Positions 16,317 through 25,546 of a DNA stretch of 33,001 nt are shown here, one piece after another. Position 1 is the stretch's first letter. Each line of letters starts with the position of its first letter. The stretch spans positions 1-33,001 of the forward strand of contig JAAUUD010000006.1 of the NCBI GenBank assembly GCA_012031655.1, given 5' to 3'. The translations under genes were made by a program, and so were the position numbers. The stretch is from Anaerolineae bacterium. GTDB lineage: Bacteria; Chloroflexota; Anaerolineae; Aggregatilineales; J027. The notes beneath the pieces were generated by a model. That model worked only from the letters and a program-made list of their open reading frames with translations, was not told where the DNA came from and searched no databases.

Positions 16317-17406
16317 AATTCGCGCCACTCATCCTTTTAGTCTTATGTTGCTTTGGGCCGTGGGGGCGTGCATCCCTGAAGATGACGAGACCTTCCGGGA
16401 ACCTACGCCAACTGCCCCACTGGCCACGTCAACCGTCACCCTTTCGCCAACTGCCAGCCCAACCGCTTCGGTTACACCGTTGCCGCTGCCGCCCAGCGCG
16501 ACCTTTCCCCCCACGCTAACGCCTTCACCGCCTGCTACAGAAGCGCCACCGACTGATATGCCACCCACGCCCACGCCGCTTGGCCCTTTCCAGTACTCCA
16601 TCCAGCCTGGCGATGACTGCCTGAGGATCCTGTTTCGGCATGGCCACCGGGATAACAGCGCGCTATTCCTGTTCTACGAATTAAATGACCTGCCTGGGCG
16701 TTGTGTACTCGGTCCTCCGGGGACCGTAGTACAGGTGCCGCGCCCGGTATTGGTGGGAGAAGGGGGAGAGATTATCGCTATCCCATCCACCCCAACTCCG
16801 CCAGGCGGGTGGACGGGGCGCTTGTATGAAATTGGGCAATATTGCGCCGAAGAAGGCGACACGCTAACCAGCATTGCGCTCAAGAACTTCAGCACCAATC
16901 GGCAAATCTGCGAGCTTAATCCGCCTCCCGATGGCCTTAACTGTACAGGCTGTGACTTTAGTGTCAACGATATTGGCTTTTGCCCCAATCCGCCGCTGAT
17001 TCGGGCTGGGCAGTGCCTCAATATCCCGGTCGGAACGCCCACACCCAGCCCAACCGCTTTTGCCAGTGGGGATGAAACTCCGACGCCCACGCCTACCTAC
17101 CGACCCCCGACCCCCATTCTGCCGGCGGAGGGTAGCCGGGTTGAGGGCGCAGTACGGCTACAGTGGGTTTCGGTCGGCTTTTTGCAGCCCAACGAATACT
17201 ACGTTGTGGAAATTCAGGATGCCGTGAGCGGCAACAGCTACTTCCAGCAAACCAAGAGCACCAGCTTGTTGTTGCCGACCGAATGGTTGCTCACGCAAGA
17301 GGCGCAGTTTCAGTGGCGCGTGCAGGTAAACCGCCTGAATAGTGCTGGGTTGTTAGAACCCATCGGCGTTCCAACGCCTTTGATGAGTTTTACCTGGCAA
17401 CGCTGA
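16313..17406 (+). CDS. LysM-type lipoprotein, paralogous to the preceding gene; apparent -1 frameshift near 16345
   Basis: ATGA overlap with the upstream stop gives the start MKFAPLILLVL; adding one A gives MLLWAVGACIPEDDE, a lipobox-like signal peptide. The 16345-17406 ORF carries FQYSIQPGDDCLRILFRHGHRDNSALFLFYELN and YEIGQYCAEEGDTLTSIALKNF...GQCLNIPVGTPTPSPT. Confidence 0.8.
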
Positions 17407-17408
17407 AA

Positions 17409-18646
17409 TCAGGGAGTGGCGTGAACCAGGGGTAGGGTAAAGGAAAAGGTCGTGCCTGTGCCCAGGTCGCTCTCCAGCCACATCTCGCCGCCATGGGCCT
17501 CTGCGATGCGCTTGGCGATCACAAGGCCCAGGCCAGTCCCCTGGACCTTGTCCGCCGTGTCTGAGACGCGGAAGAACTTTTGAAACATACGCTGTTGATC
17601 TTCACGAGAGATGCCCACGCCCGTATCGCGTACGCTCACCAAGCAGAAATCTGTGTCGCCTTCGATGCGGGCAGCTGTCGTAAATACCTCAGCGCCTTCT
17701 GATTTGTTGTATTTGATGGCGTTGGTGAGGAGGTTCAGCAAGACCTGCTTGATCTTTCCGCGATCCGCCCGCACCATCAACTCGGAACTATCCAGGTGCA
17801 TCGTCACGCCGCGATGCTGGGCCTGTTGCTCCACCACTTGCAGGCTTTCCTCCAGCAACTTGCGCAACTCGAAATCGCCAATTTCCAGGCGCGCCCGCCC
17901 CGACTCCAAGCGGGCCAGGTCCAGGAACTCTGTAGTCAAGCTGATGAGACGGTCAATCTCCATGGACATCGTCCCGATAACCTCGGTACGGGCTTCGTCC
18001 TTCAGCTTGGGCCGTTGCAGCAAATTCGTGCTCAGCTTGAGCGCAGCCAAAGGTGTGCGCAGCTCGTGGACCATCTCCGCAACAAAATCGCTCTGCTGGA
18101 AGAGCCGCGCATTTTCTATAGCAATCGCAGCCTGCGCTGCCAGTGCAGACAGCGTATTGACATCATCTTCGGACCAGGGTTCATCATCATTGATCTTGTT
18201 GATGGCTTCGACCACACCAATAACCTTCCCATGGGCGATCATCGGCACCCCAAGCAGGTTACGTGTCTCAAAATTGATGGTTTTGTCTACCTTGCTATGA
18301 TGACGCGGATCGTTGCGGGCATCCTCCACCAGCACCGGCTCGCCGTGGGTGGCAATCCACCCCGCAATGCTGCCATCCATAGGCACCACAATCTGCTCAA
18401 TCGCGCCTCCACTCAGGTTCGAAGAGGCTTCAAAGCGCAGTTCGCCAGTGGATTGGTCAATGAGCAAGATGGAGGCTTGTTCGGTGCGGGTGAGTTCGAT
18501 GCTAGCATCATGATACGCTGCAACAGCGAGTGTAAATCCAGCATCGAATTGAGCTGGCGCGTAATTTCCATCAGGCGCTCGTAGCGCGCCATAAGCTGAA
18601 GATACTTGCTAACGTTGAACTCGCCAGAATAGGTGCCGTCTACCAT
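17409..18646 (-). CDS. GAF-domain sensor histidine kinase; apparent -1 frameshift near 18494
   Basis: Minus ORF 18413-18646 (MVDGTYSGEFNVSKYLQLMARYERLMEITRQLNSMLDLHSLLQRIMMLASN) continues in another frame as LTRTEQASILLIDQSTGELRFEASS; H-box FVAEMVHELRTPLAALK; N/G boxes NLLTNAIKYNK, DTGVGIS, GTGLGLVIAKRIAEAHGG. Confidence 0.9.
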
Positions 18647-19425
18647 GCTTGCCTTGCCTCCACTGCACTGACCAACTGCGGCAGGACCTCGACGAGGTCC
18701 CCGCGCAATACCAAGCGCGCATGCTGGTCATAATAGGTTGGTTCTCGATTGATAATCACCAGCGATGCCCCCTGCGCCAAGGCACGGCGGGGTAGATCCG
18801 CTGCCGGATACACCTCAAGCGAAGACCCAGCGACCACCAGCAGGTCACACTGGCGGATTTCGCGCTGCGCCGCGGCCAGCACCCGAGCCGGTAACTGCTC
18901 GCCAAAGAGGATTACATCGGGTTTAAGGATCCCCTGTCCGGCACAGCCCGGCGTGGGACAGGTCAATACGCTCATCGTAGGATCATCCAAATAGGCTTTC
19001 AAGAAAGGTGCAGCTGGGAACTGCTTAAAACAACGCATACAGGTTAACTGACGGATACAGCCGTGCAATTCATAAACCTGCTGCGACCCAGCCCGTGTAT
19101 GAAGCAGGTCAATGTTCTGCGTAATGATGCTATGCAACAACCCGCGCGCTTCCAGAGTCGCCAGCGCATAATGCGCCGCGTTTGGTTCTGCTTCCACCAT
19201 CTGGCGTGCCAGTCCCCGAAACCAGCCAAAGAAAGTCTGCGGCGAAGCTCGAAAACCAGCCAGGCTAGCCACCACCATCGGGTCATGTTGCTTCCAGAGG
19301 CCAGCCTGCCCGCTACGAAAATCTGGAATGCCTGAGGGCGTGCTGATCCCTGCCCCGGTCAGCGCAACGGCATGTTGCGCAACAAGGAGCAGATCCGCAA
19401 CCCGGGCAATTTGCGTAGCATCCAT
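18640..19425 (-). CDS. Sirtuin (Sir2/CobB-type NAD-dependent protein deacylase)
   Basis: VALTGAGISTPSGIPDFRS, ITQNIDLLHTRAGSQQVYELHG, Zn ligands CMRC...CPTPGC, GILKPDVILFGEQLP, VVAGSSLEVYPAADLP. Confidence 0.94.
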   Translation of the reverse strand: MDATQIARVADLLLVAQHAVALTGAGISTPSGIPDFRSGQAGLWKQHDPMVVASLAGFRASPQTFFGWFRGLARQMVEAEPNAAHYALATLEARGLLHSIITQNIDLLHTRAGSQQVYELHGCIRQLTCMRCFKQFPAAPFLKAYLDDPTMSVLTCPTPGCAGQGILKPDVILFGEQLPARVLAAAQREIRQCDLLVVAGSSLEVYPAADLPRRALAQGASLVIINREPTYYDQHARLVLRGDLVEVLPQLVSAVEARQAW

Positions 19426-19430
19426 CGAAA

Positions 19431-20582
19431 TTAGCTTCCACGCTTGGCAAGCTCTTCAGCCAACTTGCTAATTTGCCCAGCAACAATAGAGCTAGGTTGG
19501 AAGTGCACAATGGGAAAGCCTGCTTCCGCAGCCTGGAAAGCCAGTTCTGGCGCAGGCGAGATAATCGCGGTCACCTCATGATTGAGGATTTGCTCAACTT
19601 CTTGCCAGGGAACCTGAATGGTGGACTGAGCCCGATTAAAAACAACAACCGAAGTGCTGCCAGCTCTCAACCCCAGCGCGCTGACCTCTTTCATTATCTC
19701 CGCAGCCAGAGTGAGCGTAACGCGATTAGGTTCCACCAGGATGGTCGTGTGATCCATTTCCCGCACCATCCGCACTGTCAAACGATTCAGCCCAGCACCC
19801 AGATCCAGCACGCGGTAGTAGGCCAGGGGGATCAGACCGCTGATGAGGGCCTGAACACTTTCAGGAGTTAGCGCCAGTTGAGACTCCTGAGGCCGTGGAG
19901 AGGCCAGTAGCAACTTTAGCCCTATGGCGTGGGGCACCAGCTGCTCCTCTACCAGCCGAGTCGTAATCTCCGGGACAGGGCGGCTCATCACGGTGGCCAA
20001 GCCCTGGGCGCGGTTGATCCCCAACGCAGGACCAAGCGTTCCCTGGCCGGGTCGGAGGTCCACCAAGGCGGTATCAGCATGTTGTGCCAGCACAGCCGCC
20101 ACATTAGCCGCCAGGGTGGTCGTCCCCACCCCCCCTTTGACCCCCAAAAAGCCCAGCGTCATGCCGGCTTCGGTTGGGGCCACGGTGCGTGTTGCCCCTT
20201 TACGCTGCTGTTGTGTGCGTAGCAACACCGCCTTCACGCGCGACGAAAGCTCTGCCGGGTGGGTAGGTTTGGTCAGGTAATCATCCGCGCCTGCTTCAAA
20301 GCCCGCAACTTTATCATCCACCATTGTTTTGGCGGTGAACATAATAATGGGGATGGACGTGGTTTTGGGCTCGGCACGCAGGCGCCGGGTAACTTCGTAC
20401 CCATCCATATCAGGCATCATCACGTCCAGGATAATCAGGTCTGGTTGCTCGTGATATGCCTTTTGGAGTGCAGGTTGTCCCGCGTTGGCAGCAATGACAT
20501 CATAGCCCTGCCGCTGCAACATCAAACCAATGAGCTTCAGGCTATCCACATCGTCATCAACGACCAGGATTTTTTCCGCCAT
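19431..20582 (-). CDS. Response-regulator receiver domain fused to CpaE/MinD-like ATPase
   Basis: REC: ILVVDDDVDSLKLI, PDLIILDVMMPDMDGYEVTRRL, PIIMFTAK, GADDYLTKP. ATPase: GFLGVKGGVGTTTLAANVAAVLAQ (deviant Walker A), CpaE-like C-terminus. Confidence 0.92.
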   Translation of the reverse strand: MAEKILVVDDDVDSLKLIGLMLQRQGYDVIAANAGQPALQKAYHEQPDLIILDVMMPDMDGYEVTRRLRAEPKTTSIPIIMFTAKTMVDDKVAGFEAGADDYLTKPTHPAELSSRVKAVLLRTQQQRKGATRTVAPTEAGMTLGFLGVKGGVGTTTLAANVAAVLAQHADTALVDLRPGQGTLGPALGINRAQGLATVMSRPVPEITTRLVEEQLVPHAIGLKLLLASPRPQESQLALTPESVQALISGLIPLAYYRVLDLGAGLNRLTVRMVREMDHTTILVEPNRVTLTLAAEIMKEVSALGLRAGSTSVVVFNRAQSTIQVPWQEVEQILNHEVTAIISPAPELAFQAAEAGFPIVHFQPSSIVAGQISKLAEELAKRGS

Positions 20583-20689
20583 CCATAGCCTTCCATTTCA
20601 GCATTGGGCCCAAAACACCCTCTGGCGTGCAGTGTAGCATGGATGCACAAACTCGCGCAAGCAACCAGCGTGCCCGCCGGGGCTTTATT

Positions 20690-20718
20690 TTGCTGCCCCC
20701 TGCGGGCGGTGCTATAAT
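20690..20718 (+). promoter_or_regulatory. Sigma70-like promoter TTGCTG-N17-TATAAT with extended -10 (TGC)
   Basis: Between two divergent signalling genes; TATAAT at 20713-20718 preceded by TGC; weak -35 at 20690-20695. Confidence 0.55.
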
Positions 20719-20770
20719 GCACGGTAGCGTTGCAAGGCCGCCCTCCTGGCGTTGAAAAAGGCAAAGTAGG

Positions 20771-21817
20771 ATGACGTTGACTGCGGAATATAGTGCAGCA
20801 ATTCTGGATAGCCTGCCCACTGGGATTATTCTCTTTGATAACGCATTTGCCATTCTGAGTGTGAACCCAGCAGCAGCGGCAGTGTTCGAAACCCCTATCG
20901 AGGCCCTGCTGAGCCAGCCAGCCAGCCGCGTGTTTGCCACGCCAGAAAGCCTGCAATTTCTGGAAAGTGCAGAGAACAACGCGCATATGTTGCTGGATAT
21001 CCAGGGCAAACACTTGCAGGTGATGGTTAGCGATGTGATGCAGAACACGACCCGCATTGGACGCGTGGCGCTGCTGCTGGACGTGAGCCACTTTAAACGC
21101 CTGAATGAAAACATGACGCTCTTCCTGCAAACGGTTTCTCATGATCTCCGTTCGCCCCTCACTGCCGCTAAGGGGTTTGTTGACATGCTCTCTATGGTGG
21201 GCGAAGTCAACGAGCGCCAGGCCATGATGCAGGAAAAAATCCTCACTAGCATTATTGATATGACCAACCTGGTAGAAAAAGTGCTGGATGCAGGCCGCCT
21301 GGACCCCGAAATGGGGGCCTACGAGCTCCGCCGCGAAACCACAGACCCCGGACAGGTGGTTGAAAAAGTCGTCTCTAACTTGCTGGCCGCTGCGCAAAAG
21401 AAAAACCTGCGCCTGCAAAGCCAGCTGCATAGTGGGGTCCCCATGATGAACCTGGACGAAATGATGCTAGAGCGCGCCCTGGTTAATCTGGTAGAAAACG
21501 CCGTGAAGTATACCCCAGAAGGCGGGGAGATCCTGGTCAGTGCCCAGGTGGAGAATAACAATCTGGTGCTGGCCGTCAGGGATAATGGCTATGGCATCCC
21601 GCCCGAAAAACTCGGCACGCTCTTTGAGAAAGGCAGCCGGATTCGCCGTAAAGAGCATAAGAGCGTGCGCGGGAGCGGGCTGGGGTTGTTCATTGTTAAG
21701 AATGTCGCGCAACAACACAATGGCGAAGCCCTCATTGAAAGCACCGAAGGGGCAGGCAGCACCTTTAAAATCGTGCTGCCGATTAGTGGGCAAAATGCCA
21801 TCGGCGCACAGGGCTAA
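20771..21817 (+). CDS. PAS-domain sensor histidine kinase
   Basis: PAS-like ILDSLPTGIILFDNAFAILSVNPAAAAVFE; H-box FLQTVSHDLRSPLTAAKGF; NLVENAVKYTPEGG, VRDNGYGIP, GSGLGLFIVKNVAQQHNG. Confidence 0.93.
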   Translation: MTLTAEYSAAILDSLPTGIILFDNAFAILSVNPAAAAVFETPIEALLSQPASRVFATPESLQFLESAENNAHMLLDIQGKHLQVMVSDVMQNTTRIGRVALLLDVSHFKRLNENMTLFLQTVSHDLRSPLTAAKGFVDMLSMVGEVNERQAMMQEKILTSIIDMTNLVEKVLDAGRLDPEMGAYELRRETTDPGQVVEKVVSNLLAAAQKKNLRLQSQLHSGVPMMNLDEMMLERALVNLVENAVKYTPEGGEILVSAQVENNNLVLAVRDNGYGIPPEKLGTLFEKGSRIRRKEHKSVRGSGLGLFIVKNVAQQHNGEALIESTEGAGSTFKIVLPISGQNAIGAQG

Positions 21818-21896
21818 ACCGTTAATCGTCTGATCGACCATCCGCCAGAGGCGGGCGTGCTGCCAGGGAGCCGCCATCATTCACCTTCCACAACCG

Positions 21897-21902
21897 TATA
21901 AT
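21897..21902 (+). promoter_or_regulatory. Candidate -10 element (TATAAT) upstream of mutL
   Basis: TATAAT ends 14 nt before the mutL ATG at 21917; no convincing -35. Confidence 0.4.
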
Positions 21903-21916
21903 GAAAGACTGCGCCC

Positions 21917-23745
21917 ATGCCCATCCAGGTATTGCCAGATACGGTCGCCTCGCAGATTGCCGCCGGAGAAGTCATCGAACGCCCGGCTTCGGCAGTGAAA
22001 GAGCTCATAGAAAATGCATTAGATGCCAAAGCTCAACACATCCGGGTTGAAATTCAGGGTGCGGGGTTAGAGCAACTGACCGTCAGTGATGACGGCGACG
22101 GCATCATGGCCGAAGAAATGTCCCTGGCACTGGTCCGCCATGCTACCAGCAAGCTCCGCCAGATCGAGGACCTGGACAGGCTTCAAACCCTGGGCTTTCG
22201 GGGGGAAGCGCTGGCCAGTTTGGCCGCTGTCTCTCACCTGACGCTCACATCCCGACACCACCAGGCCAGCCAGGGCAGGCAGATTAGCGTGCGCGGGGGG
22301 AAAATCGTCCATGAACAGGCCGCAGGCATCCCGCCTGGGACCCAGGTAGCCGTCCATCAACTCTTCTACAATGTCCCAGCCCGGCGCAAGTTTCTGAAGA
22401 GCGAAACCACCGAGCGCCGTCATGTGGTGAATCTGGTTTCGCATTATGCCATGGCCTACCCAGCGGTGCGGTTTTCGCTGGCGGTCGATGGGCGAGAAGC
22501 CTTGCGGACCACCGGCAGCGGCAACTGCATGATGTCCTGGTGGATGTACTGGGCGTCGAACTCTTCCGAGAGATGGTGGCTGTCTATCCCCTGCCGGATC
22601 AACGACCTGATTTAGCCCCCATCCATGTTTCAGGTTATGTTACGCTCCCAGGGCAAACCCGCGCCACCCGTAGCCAGATTATCCTCTTCTTAAATGGTCG
22701 TCATATTCAGGATCAACGCCTGGCCTATGCCGTGGTGCAAGCTTACCACACCCTGATCCCACAAGGGCGCTACCCGGTCGCGGTACTGCTGATCGAAATA
22801 GCACCGGGAGAAGTGGATGTAAACGTACATCCCACCAAAGCTGAGGTTCGCTTTCGCGCTCCAGATGCCGTCTTTAGCGCAGTACAACGCGCAGTGCGCA
22901 AAGCCGTGCTAGACGCCATCCCTAGCTATCCGATCCACCCCGGACACTACCGAAGTGACCTGAGCTGGGCAGGGAACCCGGCTCCCAGTATAGGCCGCGC
23001 AGACCGTAACCCGCAGGAAGCGTGGATAGCCCCAGCGCAGCAAAGCCCGCTGCCCATCGACATCCCCGACCGAGGACGCCGGACCCAACAGATTCCGCCG
23101 CCGCTGCCAGGTGAAGTGGACTTTGCGCATATTCCCGAAGGAAACAGCAAACCGGCACAGCCCCGCACCTTGCCCATGATGCGCGTAGTAGGCCAGGTTG
23201 CGGCAACATACATCGTGGCCGAGGGGCCAGCTGGGCTCTACCTCATTGATCAGCATGCCGCCCACGAACGAATCCTCTACGAAGAGTTTATGGCGCGGCA
23301 AAAGGATCAGGCGCCGATGCTCCAGCATGCACTGGAAGCAGCCGTCATTCAATTTTCTGCCTATACCACGCACTTGGTCGAAAACCACCTCAGCGCACTA
23401 AACCGGGTCGGATTTTCGCTGGAGCCTTTTGGTCCGCAAACGTTCCGCATCCTGACCGTGCCAGCAGTCCTGGCCGATTATGAACCTGCCGAAGTGTTGC
23501 AACGCGTCCTGGACGATTTAGAGGCGGGTGAGCCACCCGGCGCCCGCACCCTGGAAGAAAAGCTCATCCGGCGCGTGTGCAAAACCGCTGCGGTTAAAGC
23601 CGGTCAGGTCCTCAGCTACGATGAAATGCAAAGCCTGATCCGCCAACTCGAGCGATGCGAAAATCCGCACACGTGCCCCCATGGCCGCCCAACGATGCTG
23701 CACATGAGCGCGGCAGATCTGGAACGAGAATTTGGACGCCGCTAG
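21917..23745 (+). CDS. mutL: DNA mismatch repair protein MutL; apparent -1 frameshift near 22525
   Basis: IQVLPDTVASQIAAGEVIERPASAVKELIENALDA, GFRGEALASLAAV, then after one added C, RTTGSGNLHDVLVDVLGVELFREMVAV...VDVNVHPTKAEVRF; C-terminal LIDQHAAHERILYE, CKTAAVKAGQ, CPHGRPTM. Confidence 0.95.
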
Positions 23746-23785
23746 AACCGGAAACCGCTGACTCTAAAGGGAGAACCTGCTTGCT

Positions 23786-24232
23786 ATGTCGTCGCTAGAC
23801 ATTCGCCGCGCCAACCGCCGGGATTTTGCCGCTGTAACCAACTTGCTGGTTGAACTTGGGCGACCCACACCAACGCCCAACAATCTGGAAGACCTGGAAG
23901 AAATCTACGCTTCTTACATCCGCCGAGACAATATCTTCGCCTTGCTAGCCCTGTTTGAGGAGCAACCTGCGGGTTTTCTATCGCTGGAATTACGCTACCG
24001 CCTGAACTACGACGAGCGAGAAGCCTGGATTCCAGATTTCGTGATTGGTCAAGATTTTGCCGCGCTGGGGGTTGAAAAACGGCTCTTCGATGAAGCCCGT
24101 CGGGTCGCCGCAGATTGGGGATGCCACCAGATTGTTTTGGAAAGTGCCGCCCACCAGGCAAGCACCCAGCGCTTCTTAGAGGACCAGGGGATGCAAACCT
24201 TTGGGAAATCGTTTGCTCTTAAAGTGCGCTAA
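23786..24232 (+). CDS. GNAT-family N-acetyltransferase
   Basis: IRRANRRDFAAVTNLLVELG...PAGFLSLELRYRLNYDEREAWIPDFVIGQDFAALGVEKRLFDEARRVAADWGCHQIVLESAAHQASTQRFLEDQGM. Confidence 0.85.
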   Translation: MSSLDIRRANRRDFAAVTNLLVELGRPTPTPNNLEDLEEIYASYIRRDNIFALLALFEEQPAGFLSLELRYRLNYDEREAWIPDFVIGQDFAALGVEKRLFDEARRVAADWGCHQIVLESAAHQASTQRFLEDQGMQTFGKSFALKVR

Positions 24233-24247
24233 CCATGAGGTCAAGCA

Positions 24248-24276
24248 AGCGAGGCGCTTTTAGATAACGCCTCGCT
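24248..24276. terminator. Hairpin between convergent GNAT gene and secF
   Basis: AGCGAGGCG (24248-24256), 11 nt loop, CGCCTCGCT (24268-24276): perfect 9 bp stem; no long T-tract. Confidence 0.5.
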
Positions 24277-24295
24277 CGCTGCGATGGACTACAAA

Positions 24296-25531
24296 CTACA
24301 CCTGAGCGGGGGCAGAAGATTGGCCTTCCGAGCGTCCTGCACGGTTAACCAATGGAATTTCGCCTTTTTCCCAGGAAACCAGCAGGGGAATCGCGATGAA
24401 GATCGAAGAATACGTCCCGCTCATCAACCCCAACAACATGATTACCACAAAGTGGCGAATAGTCTCGCCCCCGAAAAGGATGAGGGCAACCATAATAAAC
24501 ATGCCGTTCAGCTGCGTCCCAAGAGAACGATGGATGGTTTCGAGCACACTCCGGTTAACGATGAGCTCGAAGGATTCGCCCCGACGCCGACCGTAGTTCT
24601 CGCGCACACGGTCAAACATAACGATGGAGTCTTGCACGGAAAAGCCCAGGACCGTGAGCAACGCCGTCAGGAAAAGGGCATCTGCCTGCCAGCTAAAGAG
24701 CAGACCCAAAATCGACATAAACGTCACCACGACTAGAATGTCGTGGAACATCGCGACGATGGCGCAGGCGCCGTAGCGGAACGCGTGCGGCACCTTGCGG
24801 AAGGAAAACCAGATAAAGCCCAGGATCACCACCGTCGCAGCGACCGTTGCGGCAACAGCAGCCCTGGAGACTTCCTCACCCACCGAACCCGAGACCTCAG
24901 AAGTGCTGATGGCCTGCTCATTGAGCGGCGCAAGGTCGCGCAACGTGGCTAGCATCCGGTCAATTTGGGCACTGCTGGCTTCTTCCGTGCGCACAGACCA
25001 ACGACTTCCAGCACCAACCTCCAACCTCTGGACCTGGGCCCCCTCAAAGCCGTTCTCAGCCAAGAAGGTCTCGATTAAAACGGCATCGACGGCTTCGGTA
25101 AACTGGAGTTGCACGCGCACGCCCTCTGCACCTGCATAGACTTCACTCGTAGCGTCATCCAGCGCCGCAACATTTTCTTCCAGCTGCGGCAGGATGTTGT
25201 TCAGGCTATCCGGCGTGGCCCCGTCCAGATAGACCGTATAATGACTCTCTGTAGGGAACTGTGCGTCCGCACTGGTTTCGTCAATCGCGTTTAGCTCCTG
25301 AACAACCAGCTGCTCGAAGCCGTTGGCCTCGAAAGCTTCGCGCAGGGTTTCCTCGCTGACTTCCTCTTGAAACTGAAGTTCAAACAGCGCGCCACCCGTG
25401 AAATCTATGCTGAGTTGCAGGGGGGAGCCCGTCGTCGATGTGGAGTAAGCCAGGGTCGCCAGGCCAATGAGGATCAGCACCCCAGAAAACAGAAAATAGT
25501 AGCGTCGCCGCTCTACCAGTTTGAATAGCAT
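24296..25531 (-). CDS. secF: Protein translocase subunit SecF
   Basis: SIDFTGGALFELQF, FRYGACAIVAMFHDILVVV, LTVLGFSVQDSIVMFDRVREN, NRSVLETIHRSLGTQLNGM. Confidence 0.94.
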   Translation of the reverse strand: MLFKLVERRRYYFLFSGVLILIGLATLAYSTSTTGSPLQLSIDFTGGALFELQFQEEVSEETLREAFEANGFEQLVVQELNAIDETSADAQFPTESHYTVYLDGATPDSLNNILPQLEENVAALDDATSEVYAGAEGVRVQLQFTEAVDAVLIETFLAENGFEGAQVQRLEVGAGSRWSVRTEEASSAQIDRMLATLRDLAPLNEQAISTSEVSGSVGEEVSRAAVAATVAATVVILGFIWFSFRKVPHAFRYGACAIVAMFHDILVVVTFMSILGLLFSWQADALFLTALLTVLGFSVQDSIVMFDRVRENYGRRRGESFELIVNRSVLETIHRSLGTQLNGMFIMVALILFGGETIRHFVVIMLLGLMSGTYSSIFIAIPLLVSWEKGEIPLVNRAGRSEGQSSAPAQV

Positions 25532-25546
25532 CAGGTATGGCCTCCT

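Noticed and set aside
18640-19425. Sir2 as part of an antiphage defence system
   Set aside because: It is a compact Zn-binding CobB-type deacylase next to signalling genes; no Argonaute, HerA, TIR, nuclease or other defence partner in the window.
20537-21430. 297 aa minus-strand ORF
   Set aside because: Antisense to the PAS histidine kinase, which has complete kinase motifs; shadow ORF.
22500-22560. Split mutL as a true mutator pseudogene
   Set aside because: A single missing C restores a conserved sequence, and seven other genes show the same kind of one-base loss; error is the simpler explanation.
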